In this document: one piece after another, positions 44,776 through 53,872 of the stretch
How positions within the stretch are numbered: position 1 is the first letter of the stretch
Layout: each line of letters opens with the position of its first letter
DNA from: Deltaproteobacteria bacterium
GTDB taxonomy: Bacteria; Bdellovibrionota; FAC87; UBA2466
Length of the DNA: 64,000 bases
Assembly (NCBI GenBank): GCA_016196825.1
Contig: JACPWY010000072.1
Location: 1 to 64,000 of the forward strand
Reading direction: 5' to 3'
Translations under genes and position numbers: made by a program
Notes under the pieces: generated by a model
Database searches by the model: none
What the model was told of the DNA's origin: nothing
What the model saw: only the letters and a program-made list of their open reading frames with translations

Positions 44776-45997
44776 AAGCAATGCTTCTGATCACCAACCC
44801 CGCCGCGAGCTTTGGATAGAAATATGTCGTTTTCTGCGGCATGAACTTGCCCTCATCGGCCACATCACAGACCCGCTCAACCGGCACTGGCGCGTGAAAC
44901 ACCGTTGCAGGGAACTTGTTCTTCATCGCCCAGGCCTGCTCAATGTCTCGTTCGTAAAAAACCGCTTCCGACCGGTTGGCATCATTGATCCCAAGCGCTG
45001 GCAACATTTCCCAATCGCTCCACGCCACCGCTAGCTGAGCTACGCTCTTGCCCCATTCACCGTTTTGGCTTGAAGCGTTCTTAGGCGCACACAATGTGAG
45101 CTGCCCGTTGTGGTACAGGGCAAATTTGGGCTGAAGCTGAGGCGTGTTGACGAACTCCTTAAGCGCATCGTGTGTGAGCGGGTATTGGGTCAATCCGGAA
45201 ATGCTCTTCTCCCACTGCGCCTCATCGATCGTTTTCAGCATCCGGTGGGTCGGGAAGACAATGAGGGCTGGGTCAAAGACATTGCTGATGCAAAAGAGCA
45301 TCTGGCCCGCTGGCTTTTTATCATCGCCAAGTGCTCCGACCTCCTTTGCATATTCCAAAGAGCTGCCGTAGCGGTGGTGGCCGTCGACGATGTAGATGGG
45401 GTTGCCCTCGAAAAACGTGTTGAGGGCGGCGCTGTGGATGTCGCCATCGACCTTCCAGAGCTGGTGTGCGACACCATCGTCAGACGTCGCGCTCAAAACA
45501 GGCTTCTCAAAGCACCAGCGCTCGAACATTTCGGCAAGCACACCCCTTTTGTCCTTGACCATGCCGAAGACATGGCTCAACTGGTGACGCGTATTGCGGA
45601 GGATCTTGAGTCTGTCGCTCCTGTACTTTTGATAGGTGTTTTCGTGTGGGCGGACCACGCCGTCTTTGAACTCATGGAGAGCAACAGCACACATGAGCGT
45701 GTCGCGGGTGTGGGAGTGGGACCCGATCAAAAAAGTTTGGCGGTAAAGGTAATAGCTCGCCTTTGTGTCCTCAGTGAGAATGCCACTCCCTTTCCAATGA
45801 CCGAGGCGAGTTGCGGCGGCTGCGTAGTCGGGATCCTGCGGATTGGGCAGGATGATATGGGCGAAATTGTAGGGGCTTCGCTTGAGGTAGACCGCCTCCT
45901 TGTCTTTTGCGATGGCGTCGTAAGGTGGAATGACTACGTCGGCCGGATCAATAGCCCTTGGGTTGAAATGGATGCCGCGGATTGGGTGAATGAGCAT
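44774..45997 (-). CDS. DUF1015-family protein
   Basis: 407 residues from the ATG at 45997. A longer frame to 46072 would overlap the previous gene. The family start MLIHPIRGIHFNPRAI is followed by VVIPPYDAIAKDKEAVY, SPYNFAHIILP and IYIVDGHHRYGSSLEYA, the signature of DUF1015. Function is not established. The family is found in bacteria and archaea and is sometimes near serine or purine genes. Here it ends a purD-purE-sua5 unit. Confidence 0.85.
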   Translation of the reverse strand: MLIHPIRGIHFNPRAIDPADVVIPPYDAIAKDKEAVYLKRSPYNFAHIILPNPQDPDYAAAATRLGHWKGSGILTEDTKASYYLYRQTFLIGSHSHTRDTLMCAVALHEFKDGVVRPHENTYQKYRSDRLKILRNTRHQLSHVFGMVKDKRGVLAEMFERWCFEKPVLSATSDDGVAHQLWKVDGDIHSAALNTFFEGNPIYIVDGHHRYGSSLEYAKEVGALGDDKKPAGQMLFCISNVFDPALIVFPTHRMLKTIDEAQWEKSISGLTQYPLTHDALKEFVNTPQLQPKFALYHNGQLTLCAPKNASSQNGEWGKSVAQLAVAWSDWEMLPALGINDANRSEAVFYERDIEQAWAMKNKFPATVFHAPVPVERVCDVADEGKFMPQKTTYFYPKLAAGLVIRSIA

Positions 45998-46023
45998 GCA
46001 CGAATTAAACTCGGCGACCCGGT

Positions 46024-46590
46024 CTATGTAAAGGGTATGGCGCCCTGTCGAATGACGCTCGGGGGAGAGCATGTAAGATCCACTAAGGTGGAGGCGGGAC
46101 GAGCGGGGGCCGCGCCACCGTCGATGTACACGGCGATCTGGCTGCCAAAGGTCTCTCTGGCCTCTTCTACTGATCGCGCCGCGCTCTCGTCATGACGGTT
46201 GGCGGAGGTAGAATAGATTGGCTCGCCGAGAGCTGTGATGAGGCGGGTGAGAAACGGATCCTTGGGACAGCGGACGGCGATCGTGTCACGTTCAAGACCA
46301 GGCAATATAAAGGTGATTGGGGCTGGCCAGTATTTCGCGAGAATCGAGCGCTGTGAAGCGTCCGGCCGCGCTACGCGATCGATGTCGTTAGGGTGGGCGA
46401 TGAGAACTATGACTTGAGTCGTGTCGCGCCCTTTGATCGCCGCGATCTCGTGGAGCGCTCGAGGATGGCTCAAGACGGCGCTGATCCCATAAATGGTGTC
46501 GGTGGGGGTCAGGAAGAGGGACCGTCGCAGTGTTTCGAGCGTCTCCCCCTCAAGAAGATTCATCGCAAGCGGAAGGGTCACTGTTTCCAT
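46024..46590 (-). CDS. Sua5/YrdC/YciO-family protein (threonylcarbamoyl-AMP synthase-like)
   Basis: 188 residues. PTDTIYGI, the KGR motif in AAIKGRDTTQ, and STSAN in the third segment are the nucleotide- and threonine-binding features of the TsaC/Sua5 family, which makes the precursor of t6A at position 37 of tRNA. The protein is short, without the Sua5 extra domain. Whether it is the housekeeping TsaC or a YciO-type paralogue cannot be decided here. It overlaps purE by 13 bp. Confidence 0.82.
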   Translation of the reverse strand: METVTLPLAMNLLEGETLETLRRSLFLTPTDTIYGISAVLSHPRALHEIAAIKGRDTTQVIVLIAHPNDIDRVARPDASQRSILAKYWPAPITFILPGLERDTIAVRCPKDPFLTRLITALGEPIYSTSANRHDESAARSVEEARETFGSQIAVYIDGGAAPARPASTLVDLTCSPPSVIRQGAIPFT

Positions 46591-47072
46591 CGCTTCTCAA
46601 TCTCTACCGCCGACTTCTCGAGCATCTCACTCAGTTCGCGTCGGTAAGTCTGAAGCCGTTCGGTGAGACCTTGGTCATGCGTTGCCAAAATCTCCACCGC
46701 GAGGACCGCGGCGTTTTGGGCGCCCGAGTCGCCGATGCCCATCGTCGCAACGGGGATTCCCCCAGGCATCTGGGCTGTCGACAGAAGTGAATCCATGCCG
46801 TTGAGATCGGAGGAGGGAAGTGGAACGCCAATCACCGGGAGCACCGTCTTTGAGGCGATGACGCCGGCCAGGTGTGCGGCGTGCCCCGCCATGGCGATGA
46901 TGACCTTTGTCTCCGGGCCCAACTTGTCGAGAATATCCAGAACCCTTTTCGGAGATCGGTGGGCTGAGGCCACCGAGTAGCGGTGGGAGACCTCAAACGT
47001 TTTGAGGACTTCGCTACACTTCACGGCGAATTGTTCATCGGAACTTGAGCCGGTCAAGATGAGTACTTTCAT
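46578..47072 (-). CDS. purE: N5-carboxyaminoimidazole ribonucleotide mutase PurE
   Basis: 164 residues from the ATG at 47072, after GGAAAGGGAAT. The open frame extends upstream only because it overlaps purD. Motifs: GSSSDEQF, SAHRSPKRVL, AGHAAHLAGVIAS (His in place of the usual second Gly), GVPLPSSDLNGMDSLLS and QMPGGIPVATM, which are class I PurE features. Class I enzymes work with PurK, which is not adjacent. It acts in purine synthesis after PurD, whose stop overlaps its start (ATGA). Confidence 0.93.
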   Translation of the reverse strand: MKVLILTGSSSDEQFAVKCSEVLKTFEVSHRYSVASAHRSPKRVLDILDKLGPETKVIIAMAGHAAHLAGVIASKTVLPVIGVPLPSSDLNGMDSLLSTAQMPGGIPVATMGIGDSGAQNAAVLAVEILATHDQGLTERLQTYRRELSEMLEKSAVEIEKRWKQ

Positions 47073-48331
47073 ATTCCCTTTCCAATGTCGGTTCGAAAAT
47101 GCATTCCGCGCCACCCAATGTTTGAGAGAGATTTGTAGGCAATCTCGCGCGCGGAGGCAACGGTAGCGGCTTTTGCACCCACGCCTAGTATCCGTCCACC
47201 ACCGGTCACCCAAGAGTCGCCAAGTTTGTCGATACCCGCGCTGAAGAGTTGGCTGGAGTGAAGAGTACTCTCGAGACCTTGAATGGTGTCGCCGCCGGTG
47301 GGTTTCCCTGGGTAACCTTCGGCGGTGGCGACCACATACACGGACATATCCTTGGACCACAGGGGAGGGGGAAGCGCGGAGAGCTTCCCGTCGGCTGTCG
47401 CCCAGAGCAGATCGACCAGATCACTCTCCAGGCGCATGAGAATAGCCTGCGTTTCAGGATCTCCGAAACGGACATTGAATTCCAAAACAAGCGGCCTTCC
47501 ACGTGAGATCATTAGGCCAATGAAGAGTGCGCCATTGTAGGCGAGTTTTCGCGTCTTGAGACCTCGCACAATGGGGGCGACGATCGTTTCCTCTATGACT
47601 GCCTTGAGATCCGAGGTCAGAAAGGGCGAGGGTGACACGGCTCCCATGCCGCCGGTGTTGGGCCCCTCGCCATCGTCAAAGATGCGTTTGTAGTCGGTGG
47701 CCGACTCTAGCGCCACGAAGCACTCTCCGTCGCACAGGCCGATGTAACTGATCTCGGTGCCATCGACAAAGTCCTCTATAAGAATCGTGTGGGGAGGTTT
47801 TCCAAATTCTGCATCTTTGAAGACACGTTGGGCGAAGGCTACGATATCGGCCGCTGAGGAGGCGATAACTACCCCTTTTCCTGCGGCCAACCCGTCGTAC
47901 TTCAAGACGAGGGGAAAGCGTGAGAGCGTGAATCCTGTCAGCTCCTCCCAGGAATGCACCACCATGTGGGGGGCGGTAGGAATGCCGAACTCCCCCATGA
48001 ACTCTTTGGCAAACAGCTTACTCGTCTCTAGACGAGCGGCGGAGCTATTGGGGCCGACCACCCTGACGCCCGCCCTGCGTAGCTCATCGGCGTAGCCTTG
48101 CCCAAGAAGCGTCTCGGGTCCGACGACGGCAAGTTCAATTGCATTCTCTTGGCAAAAGCGGGCCACCTCGACCGCCCCAGCAGCGCGAGGGAGGTTGGCC
48201 TTTTCAATGCGATCGCGGAAGAGGCCGGCGTTGCCGGGGTGACAAAACACCCGCTCGCAGCGGGAGCTCTCTCCGATCTTCTTGGCCAGAGCGTGTTCTC
48301 GGGCTCCGGAACCCAGGACGAGTGCCTTCAT
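47069..48331 (-). CDS. purD: Phosphoribosylamine-glycine ligase PurD
   Basis: 420 residues from the ATG at 48331. GSGAREHALAKKI starts the N-terminal domain, then ATP-grasp motifs follow: FPLVLKYDGLAAGKGV, LIEDFVDGTEISYIG, DEGPNTGGMGAVSP and LEFNVRFGDPETQAIL. It makes glycinamide ribonucleotide in the second step of purine synthesis. TATAGT at 48347-48342 ends 10 nt before the ATG, giving an almost leaderless mRNA for the purD-purE-sua5-DUF1015 unit. Confidence 0.95.
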   Translation of the reverse strand: MKALVLGSGAREHALAKKIGESSRCERVFCHPGNAGLFRDRIEKANLPRAAGAVEVARFCQENAIELAVVGPETLLGQGYADELRRAGVRVVGPNSSAARLETSKLFAKEFMGEFGIPTAPHMVVHSWEELTGFTLSRFPLVLKYDGLAAGKGVVIASSAADIVAFAQRVFKDAEFGKPPHTILIEDFVDGTEISYIGLCDGECFVALESATDYKRIFDDGEGPNTGGMGAVSPSPFLTSDLKAVIEETIVAPIVRGLKTRKLAYNGALFIGLMISRGRPLVLEFNVRFGDPETQAILMRLESDLVDLLWATADGKLSALPPPLWSKDMSVYVVATAEGYPGKPTGGDTIQGLESTLHSSQLFSAGIDKLGDSWVTGGGRILGVGAKAATVASAREIAYKSLSNIGWRGMHFRTDIGKGI

Positions 48332-48341
48332 AGAGGCGGGC

Positions 48342-48347
48342 ACTATA
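48342..48347 (-). promoter_or_regulatory. -10 box TATAGT of the purD operon
   Basis: TATAGT on the minus strand ends 10 nt before the purD ATG. A -35 of TTCCCC at 17-bp spacing is weak. A predicted leader of only about 4 nt leaves no room for a purine riboswitch. Confidence 0.45.
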
Positions 48348-48396
48348 GCAAATGCTTAAGAGGGGGGGAAGACTCGTGAATCGCTGGGGTCGGTTC

Positions 48397-49998
48397 TCAG
48401 GGATTTGTGGCGGCGACAAGGGCGGGGATGTAGTTAGGGTGGAAATTCAGGATCTGTTGGATCTGACTTTCCGCCTCGGGTTTTCGCCCATTTTGGGAAA
48501 GGTACTCGGCATAAGCCCAATGAGCGATGGCGCTCGAGGGTTCCAGAGTGAGGGCGAATTTGAAGTCGTTTTCGGCATCGTTTTTGCGGCCGAGTGATGC
48601 TTGGGCCTGAGCGCGGGTGACATAGGCGAGTGTGCCGAAGTCGCGCAAATCGCCGTGGAGGACCTCGAGCGTTGACGTCAGATCTTTGAGAGAGCCGCTT
48701 GCGAGGTCTTCGCGCAGAAGCACAAGCTGTGCAAACCGATTGCCGTGCGAGGCTAGCTCGCGAACCCCTTTGCTTTCCGCGCCCCCACCGCTGAGACCCT
48801 GGATGAGATGGCGGCCGAGAATCCGTTCCGGATGAGAGGCGCCGTTCATGAGGTGGGTGTAGACGCTTAAGTATTCAAGGGGGTTGGTTTTCTCGTGAAA
48901 AAAACCCCACGGCGGTGGGGAGAGTTGTTCATAGGATGGGTCTCGAAGGATCATCTGGCGCAGAATGGTCTGGGCGAGCGCTGTGTCCTGCCGACTGGCT
49001 GCGAAGAGCGCGTAGTAGATGTACGAAACCCAGCGATCGGGGTCGAGCTCGACCGCCTTGCGAAAACTCTGTTCGGCCTGCTGGTAGTGACCGAGTTCGC
49101 TGCGTGCGCGCCCCTTGTAGATATGGACGATCCACAGATCGGGGAGCTCGAGCTCGGCGAGTTGAAGATAGTCGAGCGATTGGATGAAGCGCTCCTGCTT
49201 CAGGTAGGCGCGGCCGAGATTAAATCGGGCGGCGGCGTCTTTCGGGTCCAGTTGGAGCGCCTCGAGAAAATGGTTTTCGCCCATGTCACCTTCACCCTGG
49301 GAGAGCATGAGGAAGCCTAGCCACCTATGGACGGGCGCTTTGATTGTCGCCGGGTGATCTTCGGAGAGGACCTGGGTCAAAAGTTTCTTCGCTAGGCCCA
49401 AGTTCTGGCTGTGAGTGATGAGAACGGCCGCCATCGGAATGATGTAAGCGGGGTAATCGGTCGGCTTGGCATCGCTGTGGTGCTTGGTGAGAATGTTCAA
49501 TGCGATTGTTGTCTCACCGCGGTTGATAAGAGAATAGATTGTGGCGAGGAATTCAGAACCCGCTCTGTTTTCACTCCGGATACGGCGTTCGCGGGATCCC
49601 ACGTTGTGACTCTGCATGATCAGCGACCAGATTCCCAGAATCAGAAGAGATCCCATGATGAACGGGGCGACCTTGCTTTGGAGAGTCTGAATCGACATGG
49701 GGGTGGGAGGGACCAATTTGGGTTCGGGGAGCGAGGGCCGCACGTGAGCCATCGCTGTATCGATCGTCTGCGTGGTCTGGGTGACCGTTTGGTTGCGAGT
49801 GGACGTGCGCGTAACCTCCTCGTCGGTTGTGAGAAGGACGTCGGCCTTCATCCATGGCGCATTTGACGGCGCGATTTCGTCCATGGGATCGAAGAGATCT
49901 CGATCCAAGTGATCCTTGAGTTCGGCCTGATCAAATGGCCCCAAGATCTCGCCTGAGCGAGTGCGGACCAACCACAATCTGTTGTGCTTGGGATTCAT
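48397..49998 (-). CDS. GYF-like domain, membrane-anchored TPR protein
   Basis: 533 residues. The N-terminus WLVRTRSGEILGPFDQAEL resembles the GYF_2/DUF4339 domain, expected in the cytosol. One transmembrane helix lies at about residues 112-130 (FIMGSLLILGIWSLIM), then a TPR array (about 200-320 and 450-530; ARFNLGRAYLKQERFIQSLDYL, KDAAARF). It is probably a scaffold. Similar proteins are frequent in deltaproteobacteria. GAAGGA precedes the ATG, and GATAAT lies about 15 nt further upstream. Confidence 0.72.
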   Translation of the reverse strand: MNPKHNRLWLVRTRSGEILGPFDQAELKDHLDRDLFDPMDEIAPSNAPWMKADVLLTTDEEVTRTSTRNQTVTQTTQTIDTAMAHVRPSLPEPKLVPPTPMSIQTLQSKVAPFIMGSLLILGIWSLIMQSHNVGSRERRIRSENRAGSEFLATIYSLINRGETTIALNILTKHHSDAKPTDYPAYIIPMAAVLITHSQNLGLAKKLLTQVLSEDHPATIKAPVHRWLGFLMLSQGEGDMGENHFLEALQLDPKDAAARFNLGRAYLKQERFIQSLDYLQLAELELPDLWIVHIYKGRARSELGHYQQAEQSFRKAVELDPDRWVSYIYYALFAASRQDTALAQTILRQMILRDPSYEQLSPPPWGFFHEKTNPLEYLSVYTHLMNGASHPERILGRHLIQGLSGGGAESKGVRELASHGNRFAQLVLLREDLASGSLKDLTSTLEVLHGDLRDFGTLAYVTRAQAQASLGRKNDAENDFKFALTLEPSSAIAHWAYAEYLSQNGRKPEAESQIQQILNFHPNYIPALVAATNP

Positions 49999-50055
49999 GC
50001 AATCCTTCGGGTAATTATCGGAATTTTGTAGGGAAAACCTAAGTCGGCGGGTATT

Positions 50056-50700
50056 ATGGGGGGCGTTGTGGTCGACTATATCCTTGGAGTTCTCAATACT
50101 TTCGTAGCGCTGTTTGTCATCGTTGATCCCTTCGCGATGGTGCCCGTTTACTTGACTCTCACTGAACGCTTTTCAGCGGAAGCGGTGAAAAGAACGCGCC
50201 GCAAGGCGACCTTCGTTGCGTTTGGAATATTGTCGACCTTTGGTCTGACGGGTCTGACGGTCTTTAATCTCTTTGGGATAACGTTGCCGGCCTTTCAGAT
50301 TGCGGGTGGGATCCTCCTGCTCCTGCTCGGTGTGGCTCAACTCAACAACAGCCGTCCTCGAGTGAAACAGGAGGAGACCGAGGAGGGACTCGATCGAGAG
50401 GATATCTCCGTCTTTCCCTTGGGGACGCCCCTGTTGGCCGGCCCTGGCGCGATTTCGACAGTAGTTCTTTACTCTACCCGATTGGATGGCGTTCTCGGGA
50501 CCTCGCAGTTGATCTTGGCGCTTGTGATGGCGTTGACTGCTACCTATCTCGTTCTCAAAGGGGCTCACTTTTTGTTCCGCTGGCTCGGTAAGACCGGACT
50601 GAATCTTCTCACTCGGATCATGGGTCTCATTCTCACTGCCGTTGCCGTTCAGTTTGTGCTGAACGGAGTGAAGGGCGCCCTCCAATTTTTTCAGTCATGA
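50056..50700 (+). CDS. MarC-family integral membrane protein
   Basis: 214 residues with six transmembrane helices. NTFVALFVIVDPFAMVPVYLTLT, GGILLLLLGVAQLN and FPLGTPLLAGPGAISTVVL are MarC/YhgN signatures. The family's transport role is undefined, and early claims of multidrug resistance were not upheld. The true start may be the GTG at 50068, since GGGGGG lies just before it. It shares four bases with cutA. Confidence 0.85.
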   Translation: MGGVVVDYILGVLNTFVALFVIVDPFAMVPVYLTLTERFSAEAVKRTRRKATFVAFGILSTFGLTGLTVFNLFGITLPAFQIAGGILLLLLGVAQLNNSRPRVKQEETEEGLDREDISVFPLGTPLLAGPGAISTVVLYSTRLDGVLGTSQLILALVMALTATYLVLKGAHFLFRWLGKTGLNLLTRIMGLILTAVAVQFVLNGVKGALQFFQS

Positions 50701-51125
50701 GTCGTGTCGTGTTGGCCTACATCACGTTGCCGAGTTTAAAAGTGGGGCAGACTTTGTCGAGGGCGCTTTTGCGAGAGCGGCTGGTTGCCTGCACCAATCT
50801 CTTCCCCTCCATGGAGTCGCACTACTCATGGAAGGGTAAGCGGGAAGTGTCGCGAGAGGTGGTGATGATCGCAAAGACTACCGCAAGCCAAGCGAAGAGG
50901 CTTGAGCGTTTTGTTTTGAAACACCACCCTTACGAGTGCCCGTGCATTCTTTTTGTGAATGCTGTTGCAACAAGTGGCTACGCGGCTTGGTTGAAAGAGT
51001 CTACCGACGAGCAATGTCGGGGGCCACGACCTTCGCTACGGGGCCGCTGCCGTAGAGCCTTCGGTACCAATAGTAATTCGTCAGGACGTACCCGACGTAA
51101 TCGCGCGTCTCGCGGTAAGGGATGA
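50697..51125 (+). CDS. cutA: CutA-like divalent-cation tolerance protein with extended C-terminus
   Basis: 142 residues. The first 100 match CutA: AYITLPSLKVGQTLSRALLRERLVACTNLFP, SHYSWKGKREVSREVVMIAKTT, HHPYECPCILF and SGYAAWLKES. CutA normally stops soon after that segment, but here the frame runs on for about 40 Arg/Ser/Gly-rich residues that are antisense to the convergent lytic transglycosylase gene. Either the stop has been lost or the overlap is real. CutA trimers bind copper in some bacteria. Confidence 0.82.
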   Translation: MSRVVLAYITLPSLKVGQTLSRALLRERLVACTNLFPSMESHYSWKGKREVSREVVMIAKTTASQAKRLERFVLKHHPYECPCILFVNAVATSGYAAWLKESTDEQCRGPRPSLRGRCRRAFGTNSNSSGRTRRNRASRGKG

Positions 51126-52656
51126 GATCGATAAAAAGGAGCGGATCCTCCATCGTATAGCGACGGAGCCAACTCTGAACCGGTTCCTCTCCGGCATTGT
51201 AATTGGCCAGAATGAGAAAACCTCTCCCGGCCCACACTCGGTTGAGCTCTCCGACGTAGCGACCCCCAAGCCGTATATTTGTTTCCGGATCGTAAAGCTC
51301 GTTGGCGTTGCTGAGCCCCAATCGATTCCCTGTCGGAATGGAGAGTTGCATGAGGCCGCGTGCGTTGGCAGGCGATTGAGCGAGGGGATCAAATTTGCTC
51401 TCTTTGTGCGCGATAGCCATGAGCAGGTAGGGATCGGTGTGATCGGCGTAGCGTTCGAAAAGACTTGAGAAGGCCCTCGGGTAGGCGAGTTCGAGGGTAG
51501 TTCGAGAGAGAAGCCGACGAGACTCTATGAGAAGTTCTGGTACCACGTTGACCTTTGTTTTGAAATCGCCGAGGTCCGCCAGGTAAACCTTGAGAGCTCC
51601 TGACTTGCGCACTCGGATGCTTAAGGCCCAGTCGATGAGCACGGCAGCGGCGGCGTCAAAGTTGAAGGAACGCAAGACTTCCGCTTGGTGGATGATGCTA
51701 TTGAGCTTCTGAGAGCCCGAGCGGGTTTGCCTAGTAAAACGGCTCGCGGCGAGTAACGCGACAGCGCCGTCTTCGCCATTCTCCGACGCCGCGACTAGCG
51801 AATGGAACGCGAACGGGTATTGGTTCCTCAGGCGATGGTAAATGGCCTGAGCGCGTTTGTGATCACCCGATTCGGCGAGGAGTCGGTAATGCCAGTAAAG
51901 CGGCCGTCCTGAAAAGGCGTCAGTGGGTCGGACTCCTGAGAGAATGCGAATGGCCCGCGGGTAGTCCTTTTGCCAAATACGGAGAAGTGCGGCGCGAACG
52001 AGAAAGTTCTCTCTGTCGATGGGTGAACCCCGAAGGCAGCGGGCGGCCCATTCATAGAGTTGGGCGGACTTGAGGACGTGCCTTGGGTCAGGAAAAAAGT
52101 CCTCGAGTGTAGCGGCGGCAGCCACCGCCGGCATGTTTGGACATCTCTTCTCTTCGAGCGCCTGGGCGGAGAGGGTCGTGAGGATTTCGACAGGGAGCGG
52201 AGCATAGGACTTGAGCAGCGACTGTTTTTCCGCAGTGCGGGCGGCTTTCCAATTGGTGATGCGTCCCTTTTCGATCTGAAGCGGGAACGCCGTGATGATT
52301 TTCGCAATGAAGGGCGGGGGCTCTTCGAGCCGCTTGTGCTGGAACGAGGCCCAACGATTTCTTTCTCGGATGCTAGGGCAAAATGGATTGGAACTTGCGC
52401 CCCGACAGCTTTGGATCAGAAGCCCCGAGGCCTGGGCACCCAAAAGCCCTTCGACAAATTGACTGAATCTCAAGGCCTGCGTCTTGAGTGTGGGCGATTG
52501 GATCTCGCGTTCGATCTCGGCCACAAGCTTCACATCATCATCGGGGGTGATCTCCGGCCCGAGTGCGCGTAAGCGTGGCCCTTCCGGTGAGGCACAGGAC
52601 ATCAGAAACGGGAGAACAAGAAGCCCCCCGAGAGCTTGGCCCCAACCCTGTCGCAT
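51001..52656 (-). CDS. slt: Soluble lytic transglycosylase lipoprotein
   Basis: 551 residues. The lipobox FLMSC gives Cys21. A long alpha-superhelical region precedes the SLT catalytic domain near residue 420: LLMAIAHKESKFDP with the catalytic Glu, NARGLMQLSIPTGN, and LILANYNAGEEPVQSWLRRY. It cleaves peptidoglycan to 1,6-anhydro-muropeptides in the periplasm. The -10 box TATAGA (52670-52665) ends 8 nt before the ATG. Its 3' end overlaps cutA by 125 bp. Confidence 0.92.
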   Translation of the reverse strand: MRQGWGQALGGLLVLPFLMSCASPEGPRLRALGPEITPDDDVKLVAEIEREIQSPTLKTQALRFSQFVEGLLGAQASGLLIQSCRGASSNPFCPSIRERNRWASFQHKRLEEPPPFIAKIITAFPLQIEKGRITNWKAARTAEKQSLLKSYAPLPVEILTTLSAQALEEKRCPNMPAVAAAATLEDFFPDPRHVLKSAQLYEWAARCLRGSPIDRENFLVRAALLRIWQKDYPRAIRILSGVRPTDAFSGRPLYWHYRLLAESGDHKRAQAIYHRLRNQYPFAFHSLVAASENGEDGAVALLAASRFTRQTRSGSQKLNSIIHQAEVLRSFNFDAAAAVLIDWALSIRVRKSGALKVYLADLGDFKTKVNVVPELLIESRRLLSRTTLELAYPRAFSSLFERYADHTDPYLLMAIAHKESKFDPLAQSPANARGLMQLSIPTGNRLGLSNANELYDPETNIRLGGRYVGELNRVWAGRGFLILANYNAGEEPVQSWLRRYTMEDPLLFIDLIPYRETRDYVGYVLTNYYWYRRLYGSGPVAKVVAPDIARR

Positions 52657-52664
52657 CGGTCCAT

Positions 52665-52670
52665 TCTATA
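52665..52670 (-). promoter_or_regulatory. -10 box TATAGA of slt
   Basis: TATAGA lies 8 nt before the slt ATG, another near-leaderless arrangement. The -35 region is weak. Confidence 0.4.
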
Positions 52671-52697
52671 ACAATCGGGGCTGAAAGAAATGAACGC

Positions 52698-53192
52698 TTA
52701 GCGACAGGCCGGAATCTTCACAAGGGCGCTGTCCTCGTTAGGGCCGTCGACCAACGTGACGTGGATCTCCTTCCCACTGGAGTCCAGACGGGGATTCTCA
52801 ATCCACTCCTCGTCCCAGTTCCAAAAGTCCTGGGCGAGCGCCAGCTGAATGAGCTTCACCGCCTCACGGGGATCTCCCTTGTAACAAACATCCTCCAGAC
52901 CGCCGCCGGTGTAGCAGTGGGTTTCCTGATCGGTGAATTGTTTTTCTTTCATGCACCAGATCTCGGCGCCGAAGCTGGTCTTTCCTGTCCCTTTGGCGAG
53001 AAACTGACGGGCACGATCGAGCTTAGCCGAAAACTCTTTGCCCTTAAGCTTCAGGGCTTCATCCAGGATCACCTTGACGAGCCGAATCTGGCGAAGGCTG
53101 GGTTCTCCCTCGTGGGTCAGAGTCGTCGTCGGCCCCTTTTGGCTAGCACCTAGTAATATCGAAACGGCGAGTAACGGCATCCAAGACTTCAT
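52698..53192 (-). CDS. Small exported protein, unknown function
   Basis: 164 residues with GAGGAGG before the ATG and a signal peptide MKSWMPLLAVSILLGASQ. The mature protein has four cysteines (IWCMKEK, THCYTGG, DVCYKGD, IPACR), consistent with disulfides in the periplasm. The helical EGEPSLRQIRLVKVILDEAL and the acidic FWNWDEEWIEN are notable. I recognise no family. It is first of a run of exported-protein genes on both strands. Confidence 0.65.
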   Translation of the reverse strand: MKSWMPLLAVSILLGASQKGPTTTLTHEGEPSLRQIRLVKVILDEALKLKGKEFSAKLDRARQFLAKGTGKTSFGAEIWCMKEKQFTDQETHCYTGGGLEDVCYKGDPREAVKLIQLALAQDFWNWDEEWIENPRLDSSGKEIHVTLVDGPNEDSALVKIPACR

Positions 53193-53330
53193 CGGTTCCT
53201 CCTCTTTAGATGCGATGTATCAAAATAAGGCTTGGATGCCTAGGGATCATTGTCGAGAAACAACCATTTTTGCGCCATACCACTTCCGCAATCTGGGCCC
53301 ATTCTGGAGGGGTCCCTAAAGGATTAGGCT

Positions 53331-53762
53331 ATGGGAAAATGGATTTTCCACACAATATTCCTTAGCACGCTTGCGGCCTGCGATTCGAGCGTGAGTTCAC
53401 ACCCCCACTCTGGGAAGTTGGCGATCCTTTCGATCGCTGGCCTGAGTGTCTATAGCTTTCCGGGGACGTCCGTGGGAACAGCTACGATCCACGCATTTAC
53501 CGTCAGCAATGTGGGTGATCTCGATGCCTCTTCGATGTTTGCTCAATTCTACGTGTCGGCGTTTTCGTTCACGGGAGGGCTGTACCCTGGTGTGAACGGA
53601 AGCTGCGGGGCGTCGCTTGCACGTGGCGCCTCGTGTTTAATAGAGGTCGCTTTTGCGCCGAGCTACGCCGGCACCTTCAACGACACGATCCAAATTCAAT
53701 ACTTTAACGGCGCGTCAAATCATTCGACCGAGTATCCGCAGGTTTTCGGCGCGGGTAATTAA
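53331..53762 (+). CDS. Lipoprotein with ASH/choice-of-anchor-D-like domain
   Basis: 143 residues. The lipobox TLAAC puts Cys at 17. The rest is one beta-sandwich of the ASH/HYDIN type: FTVSNVGDLDASSMFAQFYV, SCGASLARGASCLIEVAFAP and GTFNDTIQIQYFNGAS, with the paired cysteines typical of that domain. The same domain type ends the lipoprotein at 4571-6934. Likely a small surface adhesin or binding protein, by inference. Confidence 0.7.
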   Translation: MGKWIFHTIFLSTLAACDSSVSSHPHSGKLAILSIAGLSVYSFPGTSVGTATIHAFTVSNVGDLDASSMFAQFYVSAFSFTGGLYPGVNGSCGASLARGASCLIEVAFAPSYAGTFNDTIQIQYFNGASNHSTEYPQVFGAGN

Positions 53763-53872
53763 CAGCGCTTTAACACTCGCTAAGGAAGGGTTCGGATAGT
53801 CCACAACCTTTTTCCGGCTTTAGCCGATCCTGAAAGTAACAAAAGTCACTCCACAAAAAATCCGGGGGGGTT

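Noticed and set aside
47073-47360. N-terminal extension of PurE
   Set aside because: The extra residues overlap purD in another frame, are Arg-rich and unlike PurE. The ATG at 47072 with a strong ribosome binding site is the start.
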